Source: Rhizobium sp. Q54
Lineage (GTDB): Bacteria > Pseudomonadota > Alphaproteobacteria > Micropepsales > Micropepsaceae
Assembly: GCA_945882615.1 (NCBI GenBank)
Contig: CAMCWK010000025.1
Span: forward strand, 1-43,828
Direction: 5' to 3'
Length of the DNA: 43,828 bases
Below the pieces are notes generated by a model. The model made no database searches. It saw only the letters and a program-made list of their open reading frames with translations, and was not told the origin of the DNA. Below, in pieces: positions 26,083 to 33,776 of the stretch; position 1 is the stretch's first letter; the number at the start of each line of letters is the position of its first letter. The translations under genes and the position numbers were made by a program.

Positions 26083-26660
26083 GCGGCCGCGTTGATGCCG
26101 CCAAGCACCAGTGCCGTGGCGAAGCGGGTGGCGTCTTCGACCTCCCTGCCCGCCTTGACCTGCTGCGCCAGTTCGAACGCCATACCCACAATGCAGGACG
26201 TCAGCAGCCCGGCATCGACGGGCGCAAACACCCCCCGCGCGATCGCTTTTTCCAGGTCTTCGCGCAGTTCGGCAAAACCGGCCAGGACTTCCGGCGAATC
26301 CATGCGAAAGCGGCTGGCTTCAGCCACCGCGCCCTCGTCCTGGCGCGACTGCAAAAAGGCAAAGAAGGTGCGGAAACCGGACGACAGGAATTCCTCTTGC
26401 GTCTCGGCGGCAAGACGCGCCTGGCGCAGGGTCGGCCGGATCGCCAGCGCCGCCTCGTCGCGCAGCGCCTGATACACTTCTTCCTTGGACTTGAAGTAAT
26501 TGTAGAAGGTGCCCGAGGCCAAAGGCGTGGCGCGGATCACATCGCGCACCGTGGCCTTGGCAAAACCCATCTGGGCGAAGACGCTGCGCGCAGCGGTCAG
26601 GATGACTTCGCGGTTCTGCGCCTTGGTCAGGTCGCGGCGGGAGGCTTTGGGCTCTTCCAT
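26079..26660 (-). CDS. TetR-family transcriptional regulator
   Basis: A 193-residue regulator. The N-terminal helix-turn-helix has the TetR signature (TVRDVIRATPLASGTFYNYFKSKEEVYQAL, here split: TVRDVIRATPLASG and TFYNYFKSKEEVYQ). The helical C-terminal domain binds the unknown ligand. I chose ATG 26660; upstream in-frame codons run into repeat copy 2. No obvious target is divergent from it: its upstream neighbour is pyrD on the same strand. AREVED and ATALVLGG at the end are ordinary for the family. Confidence 0.9.
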   Translation of the reverse strand: MEEPKASRRDLTKAQNREVILTAARSVFAQMGFAKATVRDVIRATPLASGTFYNYFKSKEEVYQALRDEAALAIRPTLRQARLAAETQEEFLSSGFRTFFAFLQSRQDEGAVAEASRFRMDSPEVLAGFAELREDLEKAIARGVFAPVDAGLLTSCIVGMAFELAQQVKAGREVEDATRFATALVLGGINAAA

Positions 26661-26703
26661 CCGCAGAACTCTAGACGTTCGTGACGCCGCGTCAATTTCT
26701 CTT

Positions 26704-26795
26704 CCCCCTCCGGTTTCAGCTTTCGCTCGGCGGATGCCGCCTCGCACGCTGAAACCACCTCCCCCGCCTGTGCGCTGCGCGCACGCGGGGAGAGG
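26704..26795 (-). repeat. double-hairpin interspersed repeat, copy 2 (inverted)
   Basis: On the minus strand it reads as copy 1 does: a GTGCGC-GCGCAC inner stem flanked by CCTCTCCCC and GGGGGAGG, then GGTTTCAGC ... GCTGAAACC (26712-26756), then GGAGGGG. It fills most of the gap between pyrD and the TetR start. Confidence 0.85.
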
Positions 26796-26814
26796 CGGAC
26801 CTGCGCACCAATCG

Positions 26815-27879
26815 CTATTTTCCTATCGCCGCTGTCACATTTGCAAAGCCGTCCTGCGCCAGGCAGGCCAGCAGATCGCGATTGATGCGCGTCACCAGCC
26901 CCGGCCCCTGAAACACCAGCGCGCTGTAAAGCTGCACCAGCGACGCCCCGGCGCGGATCTTGGCATAGGCATCTGCACCTGAGGCCACGCCGCCCACGCC
27001 CACCAGCGTTACCGCATCGCCCAGCCGCTGGCGCATTTCTTTCAAGACGGTCGTGGAGGCTGCAAACAGCGGCTTGCCGGAAAGCCCACCACTTTCCTGG
27101 GCGTGTCTGGACTGGAGCGGGGGCCGGGCAATGGTGGTGTTGGAGACGATCAAGCCTTCGATGCCGCTGGCCCGCACCACATCGGCAATCTCGTCCATCG
27201 CGGAAGCGTCCAGATCGGGCGCGATCTTGAGCAGCAGCGGCTTGAAGCCGTACTTGAAGCGAGCCCCAACTAGCGTGGAGAGCAGCCGCGTCAGTTCGTC
27301 CTTGTTCTGCAAACCGCGCAGGCCCGGCGTGTTGGGCGAGGAAACATTGACGGTGACGTAATCGGCGAGCGGTGCGAGGCGCGCAAAACACAAAGCGTAA
27401 TCTTTGATGCGGTCGACGCTGTCCTTGTTGGCGCCGATATTGATACCGACGATGCCGCCTCCCCTGCGGGCTTTCAGGTTGGCGGCGGCGGCCTCCATGC
27501 CGCCATTGTTGAATCCCATGCGGTTGATCACCGCCTGATCCTCGCTGAGGCGAAACAGGCGCGGGCGCGGATTGCCCGCTTGCGGACGCGGCGTGACGGT
27601 GCCGCATTCGACAAAGCCGAAGCCGAACTTCGCCATCGCACCCGGGATGCGTGCGTCCTTGTCGAAACCCGCCGCCAGGCCGATCGGATTGGAAAAGCTG
27701 AGGCCGAAGGCTTTGACAGCAAGCCGCGCATCGTCCGGGGCCGGCGAAGGCAGCAGCGGACAGGCCGCGCCCGCCAGCGCCAGTGTCATCTGATGCGCCG
27801 TTTCGGCGGGCAGTTGCCGCAAAAGCCGGGTACCGACATCGAACAGGGACACGCGCAATTCCTCGAAGGCGGGACCCAT
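26815..27879 (-). CDS. pyrD: dihydroorotate dehydrogenase, class 2
   Basis: A 354-residue membrane-associated flavoenzyme that oxidises dihydroorotate to orotate with quinone, the fourth step of pyrimidine synthesis. Class 2 is shown by the N-terminal helical extension (LFDVGTRLLRQLPAETAHQM) and the catalytic Ser in VNVSSPNTPGLRGLQ. FMN-binding parts include NPIGLAAGFDKDA, INRMGFNN and GVGGVASGADAYAKIRAGA. The ATG at 27879 keeps the whole extension. It is divergent from the S24 regulator, 70 bases apart. Confidence 0.95.
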   Translation of the reverse strand: MGPAFEELRVSLFDVGTRLLRQLPAETAHQMTLALAGAACPLLPSPAPDDARLAVKAFGLSFSNPIGLAAGFDKDARIPGAMAKFGFGFVECGTVTPRPQAGNPRPRLFRLSEDQAVINRMGFNNGGMEAAAANLKARRGGGIVGINIGANKDSVDRIKDYALCFARLAPLADYVTVNVSSPNTPGLRGLQNKDELTRLLSTLVGARFKYGFKPLLLKIAPDLDASAMDEIADVVRASGIEGLIVSNTTIARPPLQSRHAQESGGLSGKPLFAASTTVLKEMRQRLGDAVTLVGVGGVASGADAYAKIRAGASLVQLYSALVFQGPGLVTRINRDLLACLAQDGFANVTAAIGK

Positions 27880-27882
27880 CTC

Positions 27883-27939
27883 TAGACGGGCCAGGGGCGT
27901 CTTTCTATGATAGGAATATTAGCCGCTAAACCCGGTTAG
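27883..27939 (+). promoter_or_regulatory. promoter and possible operator of the S24 regulator
   Basis: TAGACG (27883-27888), 16 bases, TATGAT (27905-27910) is a fair sigma-70-like pair. The imperfect palindrome CTAAACCCGGTTAG (27926-27939; 5 of 7 pairs) lies just downstream, before the ATG at 27950. It is where an autorepressor could bind. Confidence 0.45.
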
Positions 27940-27949
27940 AGTCCTAGCG

Positions 27950-28582
27950 ATGTTCACCCATCCTCAGATTTGGCGCGCCATCGACGCCCTTGCCGACCGC
28001 AAGGGCCTGTCGCCCTCGGGTCTGGCCAAGCTGGCGGGCCTGGATCCCACCACCTTCAACAAGTCCAAGCGGGGCGCCGATGACGGCAAGCCGCGCTGGC
28101 CCTCCACCGAAAGCCTGGCCAAGGTGCTGGCGGCCACCGGTACGCATCTTTCCGACTTCGTCGCGCTGGTCAGCGATGGCGGCGCGGGTATGCGAACCCG
28201 CATGGTGCCGCTGATCGGCATGGCACAGGCCGGGGCGGCGGGTTCTTTCAACCATGCCGGTTTTCCCGCCGGACCCGGCTGGGAAGACATCGCCTTTCCC
28301 GAAATCACCGACGAAAATTGCTATGCGCTGGAGATCGCCGGCGAATCCATGCTGCCGGTCTATCGCGACGGCGACCGCATCCTGGTGTCGCCCTGGGCGA
28401 CCGCGCGGCGCGGCGACCGGGTGGTGGTCAAGACCCATGCCGGGGAAGTGATGGCCAAGCAGCTGGGGCGGATGACGGCGCAGCGCATCGAGCTGAAGAG
28501 TTTCAATCTGGCTTTCGAGGATCGCGGTTTTGCGCTGGGCGAGATTGCCTTCATTCACCGCATCATCTGGGCGAGCCAGTAA
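27950..28582 (+). CDS. helix-turn-helix regulator with S24/LexA-type peptidase domain
   Basis: A 210-residue protein with an N-terminal HTH (LSPSGLAKLAGLDPTTFNKS) and a C-terminal S24 domain. The Ser-Lys dyad is S133 (GESMLP) and K170 (VMAKQLG), spaced 37 residues as in LexA. Ala-Gly bonds at 94-95 and 97-98 (AQAGAAGSF) lie near where self-cleavage would fall. By family it should be a repressor inactivated by RecA-stimulated or other self-cleavage. No phage genes are nearby, so it looks like a chromosomal regulator and not a prophage repressor. Its stop abuts the convergent lipoprotein gene. Confidence 0.88.
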   Translation: MFTHPQIWRAIDALADRKGLSPSGLAKLAGLDPTTFNKSKRGADDGKPRWPSTESLAKVLAATGTHLSDFVALVSDGGAGMRTRMVPLIGMAQAGAAGSFNHAGFPAGPGWEDIAFPEITDENCYALEIAGESMLPVYRDGDRILVSPWATARRGDRVVVKTHAGEVMAKQLGRMTAQRIELKSFNLAFEDRGFALGEIAFIHRIIWASQ

Positions 28583-29146
28583 TCACTCATAGCGATAGGT
28601 CAGGTTAGCTTTCCAGGGCTGCGTCGCCTGCGCCTTGAGCGCGGCTTCCAGCGAGGCGCGGCTGGTGAAGGTGCAGGTGCCGTAATCGCCCGCCGTCACG
28701 CCCGGCAGCCTGGCCGCCGCGCTGGTCTTGTCGCAGTCGGGACTGGTCACTTCGGCGCCGGTTCGGGTCAGGCGCATCAAGCCGTAATAGCGCTCCGAGG
28801 CCGCCGTCATGCGGTTGCAGTCCTTGCCAGGTTCGCATTTGTCATCCGCCACCGCTTCGAACACCAAACTGCCGTTGGGCAGGCCGGCCAGCGTGAAGAA
28901 GCGCACCACATAGGCGTCGCCGAAATCCGATGTGCCCTTGTCGGCATTGGTCAGGCGATATGCGCCGCCTTGTCCGCGCGTGATCACCGCGCGGCTGACA
29001 TCCTTGGGATTGTCAGGGCTGATGGAAGACACATTGCCGGTGCGCAAGGGATCGGCGGCGGGCGCATTGCCATACAGCGAGCCTTTCGACTGCCAGCACC
29101 CGGCCGTCAAAACACAGAGCGTCAAAACAGTGAAGGCTTTGCGCAA
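28583..29146 (-). CDS. small lipoprotein of unknown function
   Basis: A 187-residue predicted lipoprotein: basic start, hydrophobic stretch, then lipobox LTAGC. I chose the TTG at 29146 because AGGAG lies 8 bases upstream and it gives a proper lipoprotein signal; no in-frame ATG fits. The mature part has two close Cys in DDKCEPGKDC and further Cys near the end (SPDCDK, GTCTF), so disulfides are likely. I recognise no domain. It is the third gene of lysS - TPR - lipoprotein, its ribosome site lying at the very end of the TPR gene. Confidence 0.75.
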   Translation of the reverse strand: MRKAFTVLTLCVLTAGCWQSKGSLYGNAPAADPLRTGNVSSISPDNPKDVSRAVITRGQGGAYRLTNADKGTSDFGDAYVVRFFTLAGLPNGSLVFEAVADDKCEPGKDCNRMTAASERYYGLMRLTRTGAEVTSPDCDKTSAAARLPGVTAGDYGTCTFTSRASLEAALKAQATQPWKANLTYRYE

Positions 29147-29157
29147 CGGCCTATCTC

Positions 29158-29928
29158 CTAGTCGGGATAACCTTGAAACGTCCGCACTTTGGCAGCCAGC
29201 GCATCCTGCGCCCCGCGGTGCACAAGGCCAAGCAATTCGTTGGCCCGGCCCTGCATGGCTTTTTCGTAAGAGGTGGCGGGATGGCCGGCAATGGAAGCCC
29301 GCAGTTCCGTCAGAATCCGGCTCCGGTACTTGTCGGCATCGAACCCCAGCAGCGACAAAGCGATCTGGTAATGCACCGCGACATTGCCGGGGTCCAGTTT
29401 CAGGGCACGGTCGAACAGCCCCAGGGCCTCGGCTTCCGTCGCCCCATAGAGAAACCGCGCCAGAGTGGCGCCGCCGCCGCGCACGATTTCGATATTCCAG
29501 CCGCCCAGCGCCGACACCGCGAAAGGGTTTTTCGGATCGGCCGCGATCGCCGCGTCCAGCGCGAGTTTCGATTGGCCGGGCGCGTCGCGCAGCCGCGCCT
29601 TGACGATCCCGGTAAGACGCGACTGATAGCCCAGCGACACCGCCAGCCAGACTTGCCCGAAGGCGTGGCGCGGATCGGCCGCCACCGCCTGGCGCGAAAG
29701 CCTTTCGGCTTTGGTCAGGCATTCCATGCAGGGCCTGTCGCGCAGCACCGCATCGGCCAAGACGGCGCGCGCGGCGATGGCATAGCCCGGCGCGGTACGC
29801 GCCGCCTCGCCCATCTTGACCGCCTGCTCGTAATCGCCCTTGGCGTAGGCCGCGAAAATATCTTCGGTGGTCGCGGCGTTGGCAGCAGCGGGAAGCAGAA
29901 GCGCAAGCGCGAAGAACGCGGCTTTCAT
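29158..29928 (-). CDS. periplasmic TPR-like protein
   Basis: A 256-residue exported protein with a signal peptide ([18 protein letters not shown]). Helical TPR-like repeats follow, for example [37 protein letters not shown] and [20 protein letters not shown]. One CMEC motif sits at the first repeat boundary. TPR proteins scaffold complexes; the partner is unknown. Its ATG overlaps the lysS stop by 4 bases, so it is translated with lysS. The lipoprotein follows 11 bases later and may be its partner in the envelope. Confidence 0.82.
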   Translation of the reverse strand: MKAAFFALALLLPAAANAATTEDIFAAYAKGDYEQAVKMGEAARTAPGYAIAARAVLADAVLRDRPCMECLTKAERLSRQAVAADPRHAFGQVWLAVSLGYQSRLTGIVKARLRDAPGQSKLALDAAIAADPKNPFAVSALGGWNIEIVRGGGATLARFLYGATEAEALGLFDRALKLDPGNVAVHYQIALSLLGFDADKYRSRILTELRASIAGHPATSYEKAMQGRANELLGLVHRGAQDALAAKVRTFQGYPD

Positions 29929-31511
29929 TTCAAAAATTCACCGGCCAGCGCGGCGCGGATCATCGCCGCCGTCTTGGCGCAGCCGAACAGTGCGGTGAAA
30001 GAGCCGAAGCGCGGGCCTTCGGTCTGACCCAGCAGCACTTCGTACAGGGCACCGAACCAGGCGCGCAGCGGCTCGAAGCCATGCGCCTTGCCGACTTCAT
30101 AGATCACATCCTGCACCAGCTTGCCGTCGCGCTGGTCGCCCAGCGCGTCGAGGCGGGCCGCCAGATCTTCCAGCGCGGCGCGCTCCTTGTCGCTGGGGGC
30201 GCGGAAGGTCTTTGCCGGCTTCACAAAGTCTTCGTAATAGCGCAGCGCGAAACCGACCAGTCTTTCCAGCCCCGGATTGGCCTCAGGGGATGCGCCCGGC
30301 GCATAGGCGCGGATGAAGCCCCACAACACGTCGCGATTGTGGGCGTTGGAGGCCGACACCAGATTGAGCAACAGCGCAAAGCTGGCGGGATAGCGTTCAT
30401 CGGGCACCTTGCCGCCATGGATGTGCCACACCGGATTTTCCAGCCGCTGTTCTTCAGTGGTGGTGTTGGCGTGATAGGATTCCAGATAGGCGATGTACTC
30501 GTCCACCGCCTTTGGAATGACGTCGAAATAGAGCCGCTTGGCGGTGCGCGGTTTCTGATACATGAACAGCGCCAGGCTCTCGGGCGAGCCGTAACTCAGC
30601 CATTGCTCGATGGTGATGCCATTGCCCTTGGACTTGGAAATCTTCTGCCCGGTATCGTCCAGGAACAGTTCGAACATAAATTGTTCGGGCGGAGTGCCGC
30701 CGGCGATCTTGCAGATGGAATCATACAATTTGGCGGATGTGAGATGGTCCTTGCCGTACATCTCGTAATCCACCCCCAGCGCCGCCCAGCGCATGCCCAT
30801 GTCGGGCTTCCATTGCAGCTTGCAGTGACCGCCGGTGACCGGAACGGTCTCAAAGCTGCCGTCTTCCTCAACATAGGTGATGGTGCCCTTGGCCGCATCG
30901 TGTGACACGACCTTGGCCAACAGCACCTTGCCCGAATGCGGGCTGACGGGAAGGAAGGGCGAATAGGTTTCCTGTCGTTCTTCGCCAAGCGTCGGCAGCA
31001 TCACCGCCATCACCTTGTCGTAGTTGGCGAGAATCTTCAGCAAGGCCTCGTCGAAGCGGCCTGATTTGTAGGTTTCGGTCGAGGAATAGAATTCGTAGCG
31101 GAAGCCGAAATGATCCAGGAAGGCGCGCAGCCGCGCATTCATGTGATGGCCGAAGCTTTCATGGGTGCCGAACGGATCGGGGACCGAAGTCAGCGGCTTG
31201 CCGAGATTGGCCGCCAGCATCTCCGCTTGCGGCAGATTGTCGGGCACTTTGCGAAGGCCATCCATGTCATCCGAAAAGGCGATCAGATGGGTCGGGATGT
31301 CCGACATGGTCTCGAAGGCATGGCGCACCCAGCTGGTGCGGGCGACCTCGCCGAAGGTGCCAATATGGGGAAGGCCCGAGGGGCCGTAACCGGTCTCAAA
31401 CAGCACGCCTTCGACCTTTTTGCCGGCCTTTTTGCGGGCCTCCACGCGGGCCAGAAGCTTGCGGGCCTCCTCAAAAGGCCAGGCTTTTGCGGCAAGCGCC
31501 TGATCAGCCAT
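29925..31511 (-). CDS. lysS: lysyl-tRNA synthetase, class I
   Basis: A 528-residue class I LysRS, the form found in archaea, spirochaetes and many alphaproteobacteria instead of the class II enzyme. Signature motifs are HIGT at 49-52 ([18 protein letters not shown]) and KISKS at 290-294 ([14 protein letters not shown]). The C-terminal helical anticodon-binding part runs from ~380. I chose ATG 31511; an in-frame GTG 7 codons upstream is also possible, and neither has a strong ribosome site. It is the first gene of a three-gene operon. CtrA box 2 lies 28 bases upstream of the start. Confidence 0.95.
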   Translation of the reverse strand: MADQALAAKAWPFEEARKLLARVEARKKAGKKVEGVLFETGYGPSGLPHIGTFGEVARTSWVRHAFETMSDIPTHLIAFSDDMDGLRKVPDNLPQAEMLAANLGKPLTSVPDPFGTHESFGHHMNARLRAFLDHFGFRYEFYSSTETYKSGRFDEALLKILANYDKVMAVMLPTLGEERQETYSPFLPVSPHSGKVLLAKVVSHDAAKGTITYVEEDGSFETVPVTGGHCKLQWKPDMGMRWAALGVDYEMYGKDHLTSAKLYDSICKIAGGTPPEQFMFELFLDDTGQKISKSKGNGITIEQWLSYGSPESLALFMYQKPRTAKRLYFDVIPKAVDEYIAYLESYHANTTTEEQRLENPVWHIHGGKVPDERYPASFALLLNLVSASNAHNRDVLWGFIRAYAPGASPEANPGLERLVGFALRYYEDFVKPAKTFRAPSDKERAALEDLAARLDALGDQRDGKLVQDVIYEVGKAHGFEPLRAWFGALYEVLLGQTEGPRFGSFTALFGCAKTAAMIRAALAGEFLK

Positions 31512-31538
31512 GTTTTTCACAGGTAAATTCACTCTTCG

Positions 31539-31553
31539 TTAAGAGGGACTTAA
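31539..31553 (+). promoter_or_regulatory. CtrA-type binding box 2
   Basis: TTAA-GAGGGAC-TTAA is an exact match to TTAA-N7-TTAA. It lies in the 89-base gap between lysS and the hybrid kinase, 47 bases before the kinase ATG. A partial -10 (GCTAAGCT) lies at 31575-31582. It could regulate the kinase, lysS or both. Confidence 0.65.
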
Positions 31554-31600
31554 GCGTTTCGAAAGGGCGCGAAAGCTAAGCTGGCGCAGGGATTTTCGCA

Positions 31601-33712
31601 ATGAGCTTGGACCAGACGTCACAGGAGAAAGGCGCCGACGCGGTGTTCGCCGGGCGCATCGATATCCTGTACGCGCTTGGCCGCCATTACCTCTCCTTGC
31701 CTTTCGCCGTTCTATGCGTGCCGGCAACCCTGTTCGCGGGCAACGCACCGAGCGTGCTGCCGCTGATGCCGCTGCTGCTGCAGATGACGGTGGTGATTGC
31801 CGCCGAGCAGCTCACCACCGCCTACAAGAACCGCGCACCGGGCAGCGACCCGCATTTCTGGGCGCGGCGCTACACCTTTGTGTCGGCGATTTCGGGCGCG
31901 ACCTGGGGCGTGGCCGCGCTGTTCTGGTTCGTGTGGGATTCGTTTCCCGCCCAGGCCTATCTGTGCCTGGCCTATCTGGGCATGGCGGCGACCGAATTCA
32001 TTGCCCGTTCGGCGCATCGCCCCGCCTATATCGCCCACACCGTCTTCGCATTGGGCCCGCTGATCGGGCTGCTGCTGTGGCAGGGCGGCCTCTACGCCAC
32101 CATGGCCGCGGTTCTGATCGTGCTGTTCGCCGCCGTCCTCGCCAGCTATTGCCACGGCATGGCGCGGCTGCTGGACGAAAGCATCCATCTGCGCAACGAG
32201 AACGACATGCTGATCGTCAGGCTGCAGAGCGAGAAGATCGAGGCCATCCAGGCGCGCGACAGCGCCCAAGCCAGCGCCATGGCCAAATCCTCCTTCATCG
32301 CCAACATCAGCCACGAACTGCGCACGCCGCTGAACGCGCTGCTGGGCATGGCGCAGCTTCTGGAACGCGCCGAACTTCCCAAGCAGCAGGCCGATCATGT
32401 GAAGGTCATGCTGCAGGCCGGTCGCGGCCTTCAGACATTGATCGACGACATCATCGCGCTGACCCGCGACGATGACGACCAGCTGGAGGACGAGGATTGC
32501 GATCCGGTGCAGGCGGCCCGCGCCGTGGCGCGGCTGCTGCAGCCGCGTGCCTGGGAAAAGCGCCTGCATCTGACGCTGAGCGCGGGCGGCAACCTGCCGC
32601 GCGTCGCCGCCGATCCGCGAAAGGTTCGCCAGGCTCTGCTCAAGCTCACCGACAATGCGCTGAAATTCACCGAACGCGGGCTGGTCGATATCCGGCTCGA
32701 CGTCACCGAGGACGGCCAGGGCGTGCGATTCTGCGTCTCCGATACCGGTCTGGGCGTCTCCCCTGATGTGGCGCATCTGCTGTTCAGCCCCTTCTCGCCG
32801 GGAGACGTCTCTTATGCCCGCAAGGAACAGGGCGCGGGCCTGGGCCTGGCGGTGGCCAAGCGCGTGATCGAACAGGCCGGCGGCACCATCGGCTTTGACT
32901 CCAAACTGGGCGAAGGCGCGCAATTCTTCTTCACCCTGCCGGCATCCGGCGTGGCGCCCAGTGCCACAGCGCGCGCGGGCGACACCGAAAGCCAGCAGGC
33001 CGCGCCCGGAAAACTGTCGCTGCTGTTCTTCCTGCGCACACCGTCGGTGGGCGAAGCACTGGCCCATCTGGTCGAGCCTTTTGGCAACGACGTGGCCCGC
33101 GCCACCAGCATGGCCGATGCGGTGGAGCGAGCGGGCAAGGAGGATTTCGACGCCATCATCACCGGCGCCGGCGATGCCGACATGCTGGCCGCCGCCCCGG
33201 GCGTGCGCGCACCCCTTATCGCCGTCCTGCTGCGCGGCGACCGTGCACCAGCGGCCACCGACACCGTGCTGCGCTGGCCGGTGGAAGCCGACCAGTTCTA
33301 TCAGGCGCTGAATGACGTTTGCGGCGACCAGCAGTCCGGCGAGCAGAAGGAAAGCGCCGCGGCGGCGGCCATCGATCCGGTGGCCTTCAGCACCCTGGAA
33401 AAATCGGTGGGCGTGAAGACGCTGGTCGATATCCTGCAATGCTACATCGTCACCGCGGAGCAGCTCACCAGCGCGCTGTCGGAAGCCTGCAGCGAGGAAA
33501 AATGGGAGGAAGCCGCGAGGCTGGCGCAGGACATCGTCGGCGCCGCTGGCGGCCTTGGCCTTCTGGCGATCACCCAGGCGGCGCGCAACTTCGCCGCCGC
33601 TGCCCGGGCCGGCGAGAACCGTCACGAATTGCGCAACGCCGCCCAGATGGTGGTGGGCGAACATGTCCGCGCCCGGCAGGCGCTGATCCACCTTTATCCC
33701 GACGTCGCTTAA
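31601..33712 (+). CDS. hybrid histidine kinase with degenerate receiver and Hpt domains
   Basis: A 703-residue protein with six or so membrane helices (~25-185), a short coiled linker, an intact HisKA domain (H238 in NISHELRTPLNALLGM) and an intact HATPase domain (N352; G1 SDTGLGV; G2 GAGLGLAVAK). A receiver-like fold follows at ~470-575 and an Hpt-like helical domain at ~590-700. The receiver lacks its acceptor: the beta-3 strand reads FDAIITG with Gly where Asp should be, the acidic pair is missing (FFLRT) and the conserved Lys is W559. The Hpt has Q643 where His is required (AQDIVGAAGG). So the kinase can probably autophosphorylate but cannot relay internally. A CtrA box precedes the gene. 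Confidence 0.88.
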   Translation: MSLDQTSQEKGADAVFAGRIDILYALGRHYLSLPFAVLCVPATLFAGNAPSVLPLMPLLLQMTVVIAAEQLTTAYKNRAPGSDPHFWARRYTFVSAISGATWGVAALFWFVWDSFPAQAYLCLAYLGMAATEFIARSAHRPAYIAHTVFALGPLIGLLLWQGGLYATMAAVLIVLFAAVLASYCHGMARLLDESIHLRNENDMLIVRLQSEKIEAIQARDSAQASAMAKSSFIANISHELRTPLNALLGMAQLLERAELPKQQADHVKVMLQAGRGLQTLIDDIIALTRDDDDQLEDEDCDPVQAARAVARLLQPRAWEKRLHLTLSAGGNLPRVAADPRKVRQALLKLTDNALKFTERGLVDIRLDVTEDGQGVRFCVSDTGLGVSPDVAHLLFSPFSPGDVSYARKEQGAGLGLAVAKRVIEQAGGTIGFDSKLGEGAQFFFTLPASGVAPSATARAGDTESQQAAPGKLSLLFFLRTPSVGEALAHLVEPFGNDVARATSMADAVERAGKEDFDAIITGAGDADMLAAAPGVRAPLIAVLLRGDRAPAATDTVLRWPVEADQFYQALNDVCGDQQSGEQKESAAAAAIDPVAFSTLEKSVGVKTLVDILQCYIVTAEQLTSALSEACSEEKWEEAARLAQDIVGAAGGLGLLAITQAARNFAAAARAGENRHELRNAAQMVVGEHVRARQALIHLYPDVA

Positions 33713-33776
33713 GCTTCGCGGTCCCTCCCGAAATTTCCTACTCTTTTCAGGCTCTGGGCCGCATATTCGCGCGCCC

